A stretch of DNA of 64,000 nt from Desmodesmus armatus (GCA_007449985.2 VIIQ02000013.1:41497-105496); one strand, 5' to 3'; positions 1 to 12,600 are shown, numbered from the stretch's first letter. Made by a program: numbers and translations. Notes: generated by a model from the sequence alone, not told the origin.

Positions 1-259
1 GACAGATGCTCAGCCATACATGCGGGTCGGTTGTTGACACCGAACACATTACAGATGGAGATACTTGCAGAAACCAGTCCAGCTACAGTCATAGCCAGCT
101 GTGGGATGCGATGACCACCAAAGCAATGACAGCACTCAGGCTGTTGCTGGTATCTGAGGTTGCCATACCTGGCCTTGAGGCATACCATGTTAACAAGAAC
201 CCCCATGGTGGTGGCTGCAGAGGCAGTCTGGACCATATTTGAGGTTTGTCGTGACTTAC

Positions 260-328
260 CAGTGCTGCAGTGAAGGGTCCAACATCTAGACTCAGCCCAT
301 CATTGTCCTTGTAGTACCTGCGAGTACG

Positions 329-374
<46 letters not shown>

Positions 375-1341
375 GTTGAACCAGCACTTGGCAAAGGCAG
401 CATACAGCACAATGACAAAGCCCCCCCCCCATCAAGCCGACAGTGATTCTGCAGAGGGCAGCTGGTGCTGGGTCAAACAACAGATGCGGCTCAGAGATCA
501 AATGCCGGCTGGGTTAACAAATGCGGCTCAGCCTGAGCCTCCCCCTCCCTGGGTCCCTCGTCCCTGTTTTGGGTCCCTGGGTCCCTCGTCCCTGCCACCT
601 TGTATCCCCAGTGTACGCCGCGTCCCTCGTCCCTGCCACCTTGTATCCCCAGTGTACGCCGCGTCCCTCGTCCCTGCCACCTTGTATCCCCAGTGTACGC
701 CGTGTAGTAAAACAGCCATGTATTCACGGGCCCTACAGGCTGGACACCACTGAGATCAAACCCCAGTTTCTGCCTATGCACAAAATCCCACACCTACGAT
801 TCAGTCCCAACTGGCAGCAGCTACATATACAGATGGGTTTCTTCAGTCACATACAACCCCCCTGCAACCCCCTAGCCCTCCACCCCCCTGCCCCATCCCA
901 CCCCTTGCTGAACCCCTACCCCAGACCCTACCTCGATTTCCCCAGCGGCTGCAGCAGTGGTGTCCTCCCCCCCCCCCCCCCCCCCCCCCCCCCCACCCCT
1001 ACACCTCCCCTGCCCACACGACTCCGACCCCATTTATGCAAAAGCCTACCCCAGGCCCCACCTTGACTTCCCCAGCGACAGCAGCTGCGGTGTGGGTGCC
1101 CCCCCCCCCCCCCCCCCCCCCCGGCATCAACAACCCTCGTGTGACACCCCCCCCCCCCCTCCCCCGCCCCCAACCCAAACTTGTCTTTCCAATCGACCGC
1201 AGTTACAGGTTGAGGTCTTCACCCACGTACAAGCGATTGACTGTTGCCCAAAAGACCCCCTGCTTTCCAAATCCCTGCCCCGGACCCCACCTCGACTTGG
1301 CAAGCGACAGCAGCTGTGGTGTGGGTGCCCCCTCCCTCCCC

Positions 1342-1389
<48 letters not shown>

Positions 1390-3072
1390 ACCCCCTTGTG
1401 CGAACCAATAAACCCAGACCCCACCTCGACTTCCCAAGCGACAGCAGCTGTGGTGTGGGTGTCCCCTCCCCTCCCCCCCCCCCCCCCCGGGGACCCCCCC
1501 CCCTTGTGCGAACCCCTGAACCCAGACCCCACCTTGACTTCCCAAGCGACAGCAGCTGCGGTGTGGGTGCCCCCATCATCAGCCTGAAGGCCCTATTGAG
1601 GCTGTCATAGGTCCAACCGTCACCCATGTCACCAACCACCACAGCAGCAGCACCGCTGTCGGCCTCAGGTGGTAGCAGGCAGCAGCCCTCAAAGTCTGGC
1701 AGAAGCTCTGGGGCAACAAACAGGGCGGCTGGGCCTGTGGGGGAGGGGTGGGGGGTGTACAACGAAGATGGAATGAGGTGGGCGGGGCAGAGCATGTGAG
1801 CGGCAATCACCAGCAATGGAACAGAGCGCAGCAGCTCTGGGGCGCGACAAAGTGCTCACCAGCTCCCCCCACTGCTTGTTGCTGCATCATCCTCGCCGCT
1901 TGTCCCCCCCCCCCCACTTTCTTTAGAAGGTCACCCCACTCACCCATATTGTTCTGCTTCAAGTACAGTGCTGCACAAACCGCCGGGCTGATTATGTCAT
2001 CAGGCCTACAGGGGATGCCTGACCTGCAACAAACACACGATTTCCCACTGTCAGCATGTTGTGTCGGCTGGACTGAAGCTCAGTGTCTTGCCCATACACA
2101 TGCAGCACAGGATTCGAGCATAAGCGATACAGTACAGTACAGTACAGGAATTGGGGACAGAGTCCCAACCTCGGCACTTGCCAGCGAGCCAGGGGCTCAT
2201 GAGGGTGCCCCGAAGGGCCTGTAGTACCCCAGTTTCTCAGGTCAGGTGTGAGGGCGATCGAGATCACCCAGCAAGCCAGCCGTCAATTCCAGTAGCATTT
2301 TTTCCCATGGTGTGCCTAGCACCACCCGGTTCGAGCGGCAGCTGTTCCCGGACGCACTGTGGTGCTGCCGCACCCTCGCAGCAGACATGGATCGAACCCA
2401 AGACCTATCTGATGATAGGAACTTGACTTGACCACTCTACTACGATACACCTCCTGCTTGATTGGCAGTGCCGCACTGCTTGTTTGGCAGTGCCAAACTA
2501 GGGAGGTGGTACAACTGTGTTACAGTTGAACAGTTGAACAGTGTTCAGAAGGGGGGCACCACAGCAGTGAGACTGTTGTGACTGAAAGCTACTGTCACAT
2601 ATCCCACCATGTGACCTCTCAGCATGTGGCTGCTCACCTTTTCAGTCTATCTGCAATGCCTGCGCGTATGTCTGTGGTGGTGTTTGTCACAAACTTGTAG
2701 GGCACCTTCAGGGACTGCAAGTGAGCTACCGCTGCTGCTGCACCTGGCAAGGCCTGGGGGGCGGGGGGGGGGGGGGGGGGGCAGCAATGTAGGAGAAGAG
2801 TCACACGTGCGCACCTGTAAAGAAGTGGTTAGTTATGTTGTTGTTGAGTGACTGACCGTGTCAGTGATGTGTCTGGTTGCGGATTGTCAGGGTCTGTTGC
2901 TTCAGCTGCATGCTATTCCAATCCTGATTGCCTTACTGCTCCTGCTGCTGCTGCTTCACTGATTGTCCCTTGACACTTAGATCTTGTCTTCCATTGCACG
3001 TATAGACCCGACCAGTCCCAATGCGCACCTGCTGCCCACAGCACACCACACCGTCAATGTCAAGCAGGACGC
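260..3072 (-). CDS. LHPP/HDHD2-like HAD-superfamily phosphatase, partial
   Basis: Five exons join in phase: 3072-3029, 2753-2638, 2023-1944, 1734-1533 and 317-260. The first has HAD motif I (GVLLDIDGVVCC, nucleophile Asp and DxD). The second has motif II (KFVTNTTTD). The fourth (DGWTYDSLNRAFRLMM, then LLSLGKSR) joins the fifth (YYKDNDGLSLDVGPFTAAL). The run SLGK.RYYK....L.LDVGP is typical of LHPP (phospholysine phosphohistidine inorganic pyrophosphate phosphatase) and its relative HDHD2. These are cytosolic Mg-dependent HAD phosphatases; the true substrate cannot be told from sequence. The start codon exon (above 3072) and the C-terminal exons with the motif IV acidic pair (below 260) were not found, so the model is open at both ends. 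Splice sites are canonical, e.g. donor GTAAGT below 260 and acceptor TTGCAG above 3072. Subfamily choice between LHPP and HDHD2 is inference. Confidence 0.85.
331..372. repeat. (CAG)n microsatellite, (CTG)n in front of an acceptor
   Basis: About 14 CAG units. On the minus strand it is (CTG)n ending within 15 bases of the acceptor TACTCGCAG of the last visible LHPP-like exon, where a polypyrimidine tract is normally expected. Confidence 0.95.
581..703. repeat. 41-bp minisatellite, three copies
   Basis: Three near-identical 41-bp units starting at 581, 622 and 663 (each opening GTCCCTCGTCCCTGCC and containing TATCCCCAGTGTACGCC). It lies in the last visible intron of the LHPP-like gene. No coding meaning is seen. 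Confidence 0.9.
931..1462 (-). repeat. Truncated copies of the 3' edge of LHPP-like exon 4
   Basis: Four extra copies of the last ~35 bases of exon 4 plus its donor lie downstream of it in transcript order, at about 1426-1461, 1289-1325, 1061-1101 and 931-960. Each reads on the minus strand as the codons for LLSLGKSR or LSLAKSR followed by GTGGGG. They are separated by C-runs (G-runs in the transcript) up to about 50 bases long. They lack the 5' part of the exon and any acceptor, so they are probably not used as exons, but each carries a potential 5' splice site. Confidence 0.85.
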
Positions 3073-6000
3073 CTGCAAATTGCAGTGAGAAAGCCACTCT
3101 CTGTTAACCGCAAACCGCACCATGCATGAAATCACTGTTTTGGACACAAAGGTGTGACACTTCTGCGCACCGCAGAGCTCAAAGGCCGGCCAAGCACCCT
3201 ATTACTGCTGCAGCACAGAGCAACTGCACCAGCATCTGCAGATACGGCTAAAGACGCATTTTACGCCATCACTAGCCTGCAATGCGACCGTCAGTCACTC
3301 CAGCGCTGAAGCAGGGCACCAAAAGGCAACCCGCCTGTTGTCACTCCACCTGCCTTACCTGCAACGCAGGCTGTCTCTGGGGCTGCTCGCTGCCTCTCAG
3401 CCACTCCTAGCTGATGCCCAACTGCTTGACAGTACACTCGCACGATCCTGCACGCCGGGGATGCTGAGCACTGGCTGGAGTGAGGAGGAGCACGTAATCT
3501 ACTGTGGCTTTGATGCCAGTGCTGCTGTATCCCACGCGACAGCCCCATCGCAGCTGTCATAGTGTAAAGTTGGTGGTGAAAGAACTTGTAGTGTGTGCGG
3601 ACAATGGCTTCGCGGCCAGCTGGAGCAATTCAGTGCTGGAAATGCCAAAGAGCGTGGGCTTTCATGGGTTTGTGCACGGTTTCATGCTTGACAAAAAAAT
3701 CAGTCATTGCGCGTTGCACTCCGAGTCGGTCCCACGGGAAAGGAGGGTTTCGCCCAACCAGTCAACACTTCAAACTGTACAACAGCTGTGGGTGAAACCC
3801 CAGCGCCTTGATATTAACAGGGATGGTGCATTGTGCACAGATAAAACTCAATTCCTCTATAAGGCTCCATTTACTGCCCGCCAGGCCACATGGGCTGCGC
3901 ACACCCAGACATTTCGTGTGATCACACTTTCATGCAAGTACCAGCAACCCGGCACAGGCCAACCATGTATCGTGCTGACATTGGACAGGCACATGGCATG
4001 CAGCTTTTCCGCTCCGCACGGATCATGGGTCAACTTGGTGCACCACGTGGCGACCGGTTATAAGTGCAGACTAGCAGCACCACGCTGACTGCACCACATG
4101 TGGCATCACAGCGCACGCCTTGAGGCCACAAGCGCTAACACAGACTTGTGCTCCAAGAGTGTGGGAGGAAAAACACTCGTCTGCATTCCCAGGCAACAAC
4201 AACCCCCTCAGTGACACTGCCCAATGCTGTTGCCCCTCCAATATTCAAACACTGCAACAGAGGCAGCTGCACCCAGACTCACAGTGTCCACGCTGCCAGA
4301 TCCAACCCGCACACTATCAAACGTCACACTAACACATATCGCGCCATTTAGCAGAACAACATACCCTGCCGCTTCACGAACTACCTAGCAGCTGCCACTG
4401 CCAGCTGCCGCAGCAGCAGCGGCGGCAGCCTGCTGCTCCCATGCTCTTGAACACCGGCTTCAAGCACAGTTGTGCTGCTGCCCGGCAGCAGGGTTTAGGG
4501 TGTGGGGTTCACTGGGCCAGTGCTGCTTGTGGCACGCCCTGCAGCAGTAGCAGGCAGTCCTGCAGCCCCCGCACTTTGCGCTGCCACTACCAACCAGCCG
4601 CACTGCATTGTTCCCTCTGAGGCGGCCAACACATTCTCACTGCATGGTTGTTATTGTAGTACGATCGCAGAGGCTGAAGCTGCCGTGTCTGTCAACGAAA
4701 CTTGGCAAGTGGATAGTGATGCATATGCATGTGCGGTTGAAGCTAGACGAGCGTCGGGGTCCCCCAAACTCTTGGCTCAAGGTGACATAAAGGTGCCTGG
4801 CCAGTTGCTGCCCTTCTGCTGGGCTGGATGTTGCATCCAAGCTCCACTGTGATCATCGGTGCATGGTTATTGCAGCCACAGAGGTGTGTCACTCAGTGAG
4901 GACAATTGCTTTCAGTTGCAGGTGAAGGCACAGTGAGCGAAAAATGACTGCGGTGAATCATCAGTCAGTGGTACTGAAGACAGTGCATTGCAATAAGATC
5001 GCAGAGGCTGAAGCTGCCGTGTCTGTCAACAAAAAGAAGTGGTTAATTGATGCATGTGCATGTGCAAATGCGGCTAGACAAGAAGACAGTGCAATCTTCT
5101 GTGACACCTTGATTTGCATGGGGCATTTGGGCTGACAACCATTGACGGGTTCAGGAACTTCCTACACGGTGCAACTCACACTGCCACGTTCATCAAATGA
5201 CACACTGAATGGCATCCCGATGACATTGTCATATGACTGGATGCCAGCTTTGTTCCAGCACATTGTGCATACTTTGCATCCGCCACATGTTGCTTGCATG
5301 CATGACAGGATGCTGTGACACTACCTGAACACACGTTACAACTTCCCCAGCCCCTTCCCGTTCTCTCCTTCCGCACCATCCTTCCCTTGTCCCAAGTCAA
5401 TATCCCATCCGAACTAGAAGACCATGGGAACTCAAAAGCAAAGCAGCCCTGTCCAAGAGTGGAACAGCATGCATGCACTATCTGTGCTTGTCTGCAGGAC
5501 CCAGCTGCACATGTGAAACTGCTGCACAGCCCCACAGCACGTGCGCATGGCCCCTGGCCTGAAGGGCACAACACAAACTGCAGCCTGCAGCCCTGACAAC
5601 AGCAACCACACAAAAAAGCCAGCACTTGACTGCCACATGCAGCCATGGTGGCAGCAATCCACACAGACAGCCAGCACTCCCCTGACAGAAACCCGCCACA
5701 GACACTGCTCCATGCAGCACAGCGCAACACCAGCAACGACCCAGGATGCTTCAGCAGCAGGTGCTGGCACTGGAAGCCACTACCAGCATGACAGCTGCTG
5801 CAAGTGCTGTGTCGCCAACAGGGCTTGGTGCTGCTGCTGCTGCTCGCACACAGCACGACAATGCACACCAGGGCAGCAGCAGAGCAGGCACCCCAATGAC
5901 ACCAGCACAGTAGACACACTAGTGACACCAGGACACATTCGTCAGCCGACAACATCTGCCGCAACTCAGATCAGTCAGCCAGTGGCTGCTGTTGCTGGAG

Positions 6001-6226
6001 CACCAGAGGTGCTGTTGCACTGCTGCTACCAAAGCCACTGCACCCTTCCAGCCGCCACTGCCACATGCTGCTGCTGCTGTCCGACAGCCATCAGAAGAAC
6101 CTTCATCACTCTCTCCATCTCCACAGCTCCTGCACACGCTCTCGCCGCCGCTGCTGCTGTCGCCCGACGGTCCGCATCCGCATCATGCATCCACACGCTG
6201 CTGCTGCTACTGCCGCTCGGCGGCTG
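3073..6226. other. Unassigned stretch between LHPP-like and SmE genes
   Basis: It must hold the first exon(s) of the LHPP-like gene on the minus strand and the 3' UTR of SmE, but no exon could be recognised. Open frames here, such as 3504-4088 (+) and 5176-5964 (-), show no family motif, and the second is cysteine-rich from CTG/TGC tracts. The only clear structure is a diverged direct repeat at 4663-4752 and 4997-5084. Confidence 0.5.
4663..5084 (+). repeat. Diverged direct repeat, ~90 bp, 334 bp apart
   Basis: The first copy (4663-4752) and second (4997-5084) both begin GATCGCAGAGGCTGAAGCTG and stay alignable for about 90 bases, with one phase reading IAEAEAAVSVN in both. Each start resembles an acceptor (ATCGCAG). 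It may be a duplicated exon edge of an unrecognised gene like those elsewhere in the window, but no product is assigned. Confidence 0.6.
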
Positions 6227-8034
6227 CTACTGCCGTCCCACAGTCTGCATGAGCGTGATGTTGTCTCCCTTGAGCAGGATGCGACCGAGGGGCTTGCGTG
6301 TCTTGCGCTTCACCGACAGTTCCTCCGCCTCGTCCAGCACGAGGTTCATGTACTCGTCAAAACCAATGATGCGGCCCTCTACACGCATGTCTGGCTGGTC
6401 GTACAACCACACCACGATGCGCGCTTTACTTTGTAGAAACCTGCGCGTGCGGCGAGGGGCGGGCGGCAAGACATAGGGGAAACAACAGATGTCAGCCGTG
6501 CATTCCAGGAAACTTGGTCGCGCAAAACAGAACCGGGGGCAAAAAGGTGGGGGTGGGGAGTGGTCAGTTCCTCCGCCTCGTCCAGCACGAGGTTCATGTA
6601 CTCGTCAAAACCAATGATGCGGCCCTCAACACGCATGTCTGGCTGGTCGTACAGCCACACCACGATGCGGGCTTTACTTTGTAGAAACCTGCACGCGCGC
6701 CCGGGTGGGGGAGGGACAAGACACAGGGGGAACAAGGAATGTCAGCTGTGCATTCCAGGGGTCTTTGTCGTGTCTGATAGAAAGGGGGGCAAAAAGGTGG
6801 GGTGGGGAGCGGTCAGTTCCTCTGCCTCGTCCAGCACGAGGTTCATGTACTCGTCAAGACAAATGATGCGGCCCTCAACACGCATGTCTGGCTGGTCGTA
6901 CAGCCACACTACGATGCGGGCTTTACTTTGTAGGAACCTGCACGCACGCGGGGGGGGGGGGGGGATACAGGAGGGGAAAATCTGATACTAGCTGTGCAGT
7001 TGAGTCAGGTGGTGATGTGGTGGGTGACCGGAGAGCACCCCCCCTCAGCATCAGCCGACCTTTGGCGGCTCCTGGCAAGGGTACTGCTGCACTGCTATTC
7101 ACCATGTTGGTGCGCTGCCTCTGCACTGTTTCACTATGGCCTTATGTCAAGCGCCGAGTTTCCCTGCTGGCGAGCCTGCTGTGCAGGATGAGGTGCAGGA
7201 GAGCAAACACCGCAGCCAGGTACGGGCGCTGGGCACCTCCTGGAACAAGGGGTGTCTCCCATCAGTGTGAGGCTTTGCTTAAGGCTCCTGGCAGTCGGGT
7301 TTACTATTTACTTGGCTGTTGCGTGTGTGGCCAGCCGGTGGGGTCCCCCCCCCCTATACCTAACCAAAAAAAACACCGCGGCCAGGTACGCTGATCCACC
7401 CGACAGCAGCTGTACAGTGTGCGCAGGCACGAGCAGGCACTGGGAGTGTCACTGCTTGCTGGGCACGATCTGAGGGCAACACTGAAGGTACGCTGCTGCC
7501 GCAAAACGCTCTCGCAGTAGCTGCACAGTACTGCTGATGCGTGAAACACCCCTGACACTGCCTCAGGGACGGCAGCAGTGCAGCACTGCACGTGTGGTGG
7601 GCAAGTTAACAGCAGAGACACCACAGCCATGCTGCGCTGCTGTCCTGCTTTGCCTGACCAACTGAGCTGTCATCTGATGAAGACATCGCCTTCTTCATCA
7701 GACGACAGCTCAGTTGGCATGGGCAAAGCAGGACAGCAGCGCAGGACGGCCGTGGTGTCTCTGCTGCCACCTTTCCGCACCAGATCCACCGGTGGCATGG
7801 ACCCTATGATCCAACGTGTGTCAGCACCGCTGAAATGGCAGTTTGCTGTCACTACTGCTCCTGCTCTGCCGCTGATTATGGTGCTGCTGCTCATGTTGCT
7901 GCTGCTCCTGCTGCCCTGCTTTAGCCACCAGCAAGGGCGCCAATCGACCACCAAGCAGCATCCATCAAGCCCCCTGCTGACCTGAAAATCAGGTTGATCG
8001 GCTGGGTCATAATCTTCTGTACGCGGGTCGCCAT
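6227..8034 (-). CDS. SNRPE: Small nuclear ribonucleoprotein SmE, core spliceosomal Sm protein
   Basis: Two exons, 8034-7982 and 6440-6227, encode about 88 residues, close to the ~90 usual for SmE. Exon 1 encodes [18 protein letters not shown], the N-terminal helix of SmE. Exon 2 carries the Sm1 motif ([20 protein letters not shown] then [13 protein letters not shown]) and the Sm2 motif ([13 protein letters not shown]). The intron has phase 2 and canonical ends (TTTTCAG|GTCAGC; CGCGCAG|GTTTCT). SmE is one of seven proteins of the heteroheptameric Sm ring that binds U1, U2, U4 and U5 snRNAs in the nucleus. The start is chosen because it gives the conserved N-terminus. The 1.5-kb intron holds two truncated copies of exon 2 and a long hairpin. 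The terminal copy is taken as functional because only it contains Sm2 and a stop codon. Confidence 0.95.
6565..6937 (-). repeat. Two truncated tandem copies of SmE exon 2
   Basis: Copies at 6937-6814 and 6688-6565, with a period of about 249 bp, carry the acceptor and the coding stretch from [15 protein letters not shown] to LDEAEEL, then break abruptly into G/C-rich intron sequence. Neither has a donor site or Sm2 motif, so they cannot encode complete SmE. The third repeat, 6440-6227, is the complete exon. Conservation is nearly perfect, implying recent duplication. Confidence 0.95.
7611..7765. repeat. Long near-perfect inverted repeat (hairpin) in the SmE intron
   Basis: The left arm (7611-7682) and right arm (7690-7765) are about 72 bases each and pair almost throughout, with a loop of about 7 bases (ACATCGC). 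The arms start AGCAGAGACACCAC and end GTGGTGTCTCTGCT. A few substitutions and short indels separate them. Transcribed with SmE it would fold into a long double-stranded stem. It may be a small-RNA precursor, a foldback element or a replication-generated palindrome; no protein function is claimed. Confidence 0.85.
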
Positions 8035-9206
8035 GGTTGCTGGCTGCCTGCAGCATGTGTGACGAAGAGCAGCAGCAGGGTTGCAGCGGCGGCAGCAGCA
8101 GCATCGTCCAAAGCCGTTGAAAGCTGTAACACAGCCACTATGGTTCTGCAGTGGTAGCTGCAGCTTTCCCATGTCGAGCATACAGGACTGACAAGCCAGG
8201 TGGGGCACTCCCAGCCTCATTGTGGCACGGGTGAGAAGTGGAAGAGCGGGGCGTGGCCTATGTTGAGCTGTTCAGTGCTTCTCTATTGGTTGATTTGTAT
8301 ATACCATGTGTTGTTTCCCATGTGTGCAGTCATGATGCTGGCTGCTTGTATTGGCAGCAGCAGGTGGGGGGGGGGGCACCACCACCAAGCATGGTGGCGT
8401 CCGGGAGACCCCATGGGTGATTCATCAAGTAAATTCACGCTGCACAGGCACTGAAGAACCAGGCAACCCCCTTCAGCTGCTCACCTGAGGCACACACAAC
8501 AGCAGTAGATCTGTGGGGCTGGGGGCCAGCCAAGCTCTAGCAGGTGGTGAGGCTGTTCACTTGCTGCCGGGCCTGAATCAAGATGCGTTAGAGGCTGATG
8601 CAAGTCTCAAGACAACACAAGGTGAGCTACTGTTGTGGTTGATGGATCAGCAGCAGAGCGAAAGACAGCAGCAGGTGTCGTGTTCCCTTGCTGACGAGAA
8701 GTTTTCAATGTTTGCAATCGATGACGCGTTTTGCTTTGACTTTGCCCTTGCTGTCCTGCTTCCCGAAGCTTGGCATAAAACACGCTCCACTAAAACACAC
8801 CGTGTGTCCAGTGCATCTTAGTGGATCATCCCATCTACCAGGCTGTCCTCGGATTGATCGGTTCATTTCCATCATCGTTGTCTGGTATCGTGTGTCCAGT
8901 TCACCCGTCAGTCTCGAAACTGACTCAGCCTTTCGAGGCGACCTCCTGCCCTGCAGCGCCTCATTGGTGCACCTTGAAAGACGTCGTAGGGGGCATCAGC
9001 CAACGGCGCATCAGACGCTGCCGGCCACCCAGCAGTTGCCAGCAGCCAACAACAACGGAGCATAATGGGTCAGTATCTGGTTATGGCTTACGGCCCCGCC
9101 CCAGCAGCTGCATATTTGGGATCATCACCACCTTGCTTACTGCAAAGATCAAGCGGGCTTGCAAGCGTTCAACTGTTGCCTTGGCCCCTCCAATGTTGAG
9201 TCATTC
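8035..9206. promoter_or_regulatory. Intergenic region between divergent SmE and OSCA/CSC1 genes
   Basis: SmE begins at 8034 (-) and the channel gene near 9207 (+), so their promoters and 5' UTRs must lie in this ~1.2-kb stretch. No TATA box or known element is claimed. Open frames (8513-8821, 8688-9065) have no recognisable motif. Upstream non-coding or extra N-terminal exons of the channel could be here. Confidence 0.5.
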
Positions 9207-9607
9207 ATGAGGTCATGTTGCTGCTGCTGTTGCTGCGCAGCGGTCACTGGCAAGTCCCTGGCTACTGCACTTGGCATCAACGGGGCCATCTGCATCGTAG
9301 CCTTCATTGTGTTCAGCATTCTGCGTGTGAGGCCCTTCACCCGCAGGTTCTATGCCCCTAAGAGGTGAGCTGTGCTGAGGTGCATGTGCTGGCATGGGTC
9401 ACTGGCAGGCTTGTGCAGGATTCTGCACGCGCACATGCTGGTGCGCGCTGCATGTAAAGTGTAAACCTTTGGCAGGATTGGGCATGTTTGTCTTGTGCAA
9501 GGTGTCCTGCGCATTGTGCCTCGCTGACCTGATGCAAGCTCCCCCCCCCCCCCCCCCCCAATCGACATCGACCCCCCCCCCTGCCCCCCCCCCCCCCCCC
9601 CCCCCCC

Positions 9608-9650
<43 letters not shown>

Positions 9651-12600
9651 ACACACACACATACCCCCTCCACCTGCACTCACTTGATCAACACGCAGGT
9701 ATGACCCTGAACTGCAGCATCAGCCCCGCAAGCTGCCTGATAGGCTGTCCCCCCCCCCCCCCCCCCGCCCCGCAACCAGCTGATTGCACCCCCCCCCCAC
9801 CCCCCACCCCCCACCCCCACCCCCACCCCCTCCACACACACACACTCCACCCCCCATGTGCCAACCATGCAGGTATCATGCGCAAGTCCAGCACAAGCCT
9901 CGCAAGCTGCATGATGGGCTGTTCATTCCATTGTCCACCCCCTGCACCTGAACTATCGTCCACTCCTGCACTGATTCAATCAATGGTCTCCCCCCTCCAC
10001 CAACACGCAGGTATGACCCTGAAGTCAAGCATAAGCCGCGCAAGCTGCCTGTTGGGCTGTCCATCCCATTGCCCCCCCCCCCTGCACCTGACTTATGTTT
10101 TGGGACCCCCCCCTCTCCACCCCCCCCCCCCACCTGCTCCACATGCAGGTATGACCCAGAGGTGAAGCACAACCCCCGCAAGCTGCCTGATGGTCTGTTC
10201 ACCCCCTTGCCCCCCTCCCCCACCTCCCCTCCCCAAACACACGACTCCCCCCCCCCCCCCACCACCTGCTCACCATGCAGGTATGATCCAGAGGTGAAGC
10301 ACAAGCCCCGCAAGCTGCCTGATGGTCTGTTCAGCTGGATGGTGCCCACTCTGCTGTACTCGGAGGACGAGATACTCAGTGTGGCAGGCATGGACGTGGT
10401 GGTCATGTCACGACTGCTGATGTACGGTGAGCAACAGCAGCTGATTGAGGGGGGGTCTGTGTGGGCGCGGGGGGGGGGGGGGGGGTCTGTGTGGGCGTTG
10501 GGGGGGGGGGTGTCTTCGCATTTGTGTACGCGGGGGGGGGGGGGGGGGAGGGGAGGGAGAGATAGTGGGGAGGGAGGGGGGGGGTTGCCTTGCATGCTGA
10601 TGTATGGTGAGGAGCAGCAGCTGGACATTGAGCTGAAATGGGGGCGTGCGCAGCGGGTTGGCCAGCAAGCGATTGCGGCCGCAACAGAAGCAGCAGCAGC
10701 CACTCTGGCAGCACGGAAGCAGCAGTCCTGGCAGCAGGAGCCACCACCTTACCAGCAGCAGCGGCAGCAGCAGCAGCATATGCCCTGGCAGCAGCAGCAG
10801 GCACTTGAACATCTACAGCATCAGCAGACGCCGCAGCAGCTGCACCAAGTGATCTGACAGCAGCAACAGCTCCAGCAGCAGCAGCAGCAGCAACAGCGCC
10901 TTAGTTCACGCCCAGCGGTGGTGACCCCCACCAGCTTGCCACCAGCCACTCACCCCCTTGCCCCCCCCCCCCATCCTGCCTTCACGGGGTTTGAAAAGCA
11001 GGAGGTTTCGTCAACTTCACCGCCTTGTAAGGGTCTTTGATTTCAAAGCAGCCTCATGTTGCGGAGAGCCTCTCACGGATTGATTCTGTTTTCACTGCTG
11101 TTGGCCTCCTCCTCCTGCTGCTGCTGCTGTTGGTGTGTTGCAGGCTGGGTGCTGTTTGCGTTCTGCACCTTCTTCTGCTGTGCGCTGCTGATGCCCATAA
11201 ACGCAACAGCAGGAGGCCTGGTGAGTGGCGTGAAGGGAGTGAGAGTGTGCTTGTCATGTGAATCAGTGAGAATGAGTGAGAGTGTGCTTGTCATGTGAAT
11301 CAGTAAGAGTGAGTGAAAGTGTGCTTGTCATGTTAATCAGTGAGAATGAGTGAGAGTGTGGTGAAATGTGTGTGTGACATACATGCGAGTCACATGTGTC
11401 TGTAGCAGAGCTGGAAATTCCTCACGGCCGTGCAATATGCATCTAGTGCATGAGGTTGATGTTCACAGGCAGACATGGCAGTCCCAGATTATCAGCTGCA
11501 TTGAGTGCTCTCAGGAAGTGCATGTGTAATGACATTTGCCAACCTGTATGTGCCCCCCCCCATTACCTCAAGCCGGACGACCCCTTGTACATGTAAATCG
11601 TAACCCTATGACCCCATCACCCCATACCCGGAGCTGTAGCTTCCTTGGCTAACTGCGTGTGGTGTTTTGTAATGTATACCTGTGTTGTTGCAGCCCCAGC
11701 CCGCACCCCCCAATGCCACTTACTCTGACCTGGACATGGTGGGCGCCTCAAACGTGCCCCCTGGCGACAACAGGTTCTGGGCACACCTTATCGCGGTGTA
11801 TGTGGTGTCGGCAGTCGCACTGCTGGTGAGGAGGGAAAAGGCTGAATAAGGGGAAAGGGAAGACCTGGGTTTTAGACACTTGGAAGTGTGTGTGTGTGGG
11901 GGGGGGGGGGAGGGGGGGAGGGGTTAGCAGATTGTTTGGGTGACATGGTGGGCGCCTCAAATGTGCCCCCTAATGACAACAGGTTCTGGGCACACCTCAT
12001 TGCGGTGTACGTGGTGTCCGCAGTCGCACTGCTGGTGAGGAGGGCAAGGGCGATGAAAATGAGGGGGGGGGGTCGCAAAGTGTTTATCGCAGTGCAGTGC
12101 AGTGCCTGCGCTGGGCAGTCTCCTGACCAGCACATGCTGTAAGAGATGTTGCATTTGGGGGCGCAGCACTGGGTATGCCACATTGCAGTGATTGTGGTGT
12201 GCGCAGTTGCTGCTGGTGGCGAGTGGAGAGGGGGGGGGGTGAGGCAGTGACGTTGGCGTTACTAACCAATTGAATTGGGTCAGGGCAATGTATATGGTGC
12301 AGTGACGCTGTGGGGTCAAGGCAAGGGCGAAGTAACGACAAACAAAACTGTGCTGAGATCGTGCTCATGCTGTGTTGTGTGCTGCGCTGTGCTGCAGCTG
12401 CTGCTGGGCTTCTCCAAAGACATCAGCCGTCTGCGTGCACGCTACATCAGCATGCTGCCACGTGGGACAGTCTCACACACAGTGCTCATCACAGGTGAGG
12501 GGACATGGGCAATGGTTGTGATGGGGGAGTCTGGGGGACGAGGGCATGTTGCACGTGGACGCAATTGCCACGCAGATATAGCATCGCGTACCAGAAAAGC

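Noticed and set aside
928..1610. Overlapping Pro-rich and Gly-rich frames
   Set aside because: They arise from C/G homopolymers between copies of the LHPP-like exon edge.
5176..5964. 262-residue Cys-rich minus-strand frame
   Set aside because: Composition is driven by CTG/TGC tracts, there is no motif, and no splice or start context supports it.
6565..6937. SmE exon 2 copies as mutually exclusive alternative exons
   Set aside because: They stop at LDEAEEL with no donor site, no Sm2 motif and no stop in place, so they cannot yield a complete SmE.
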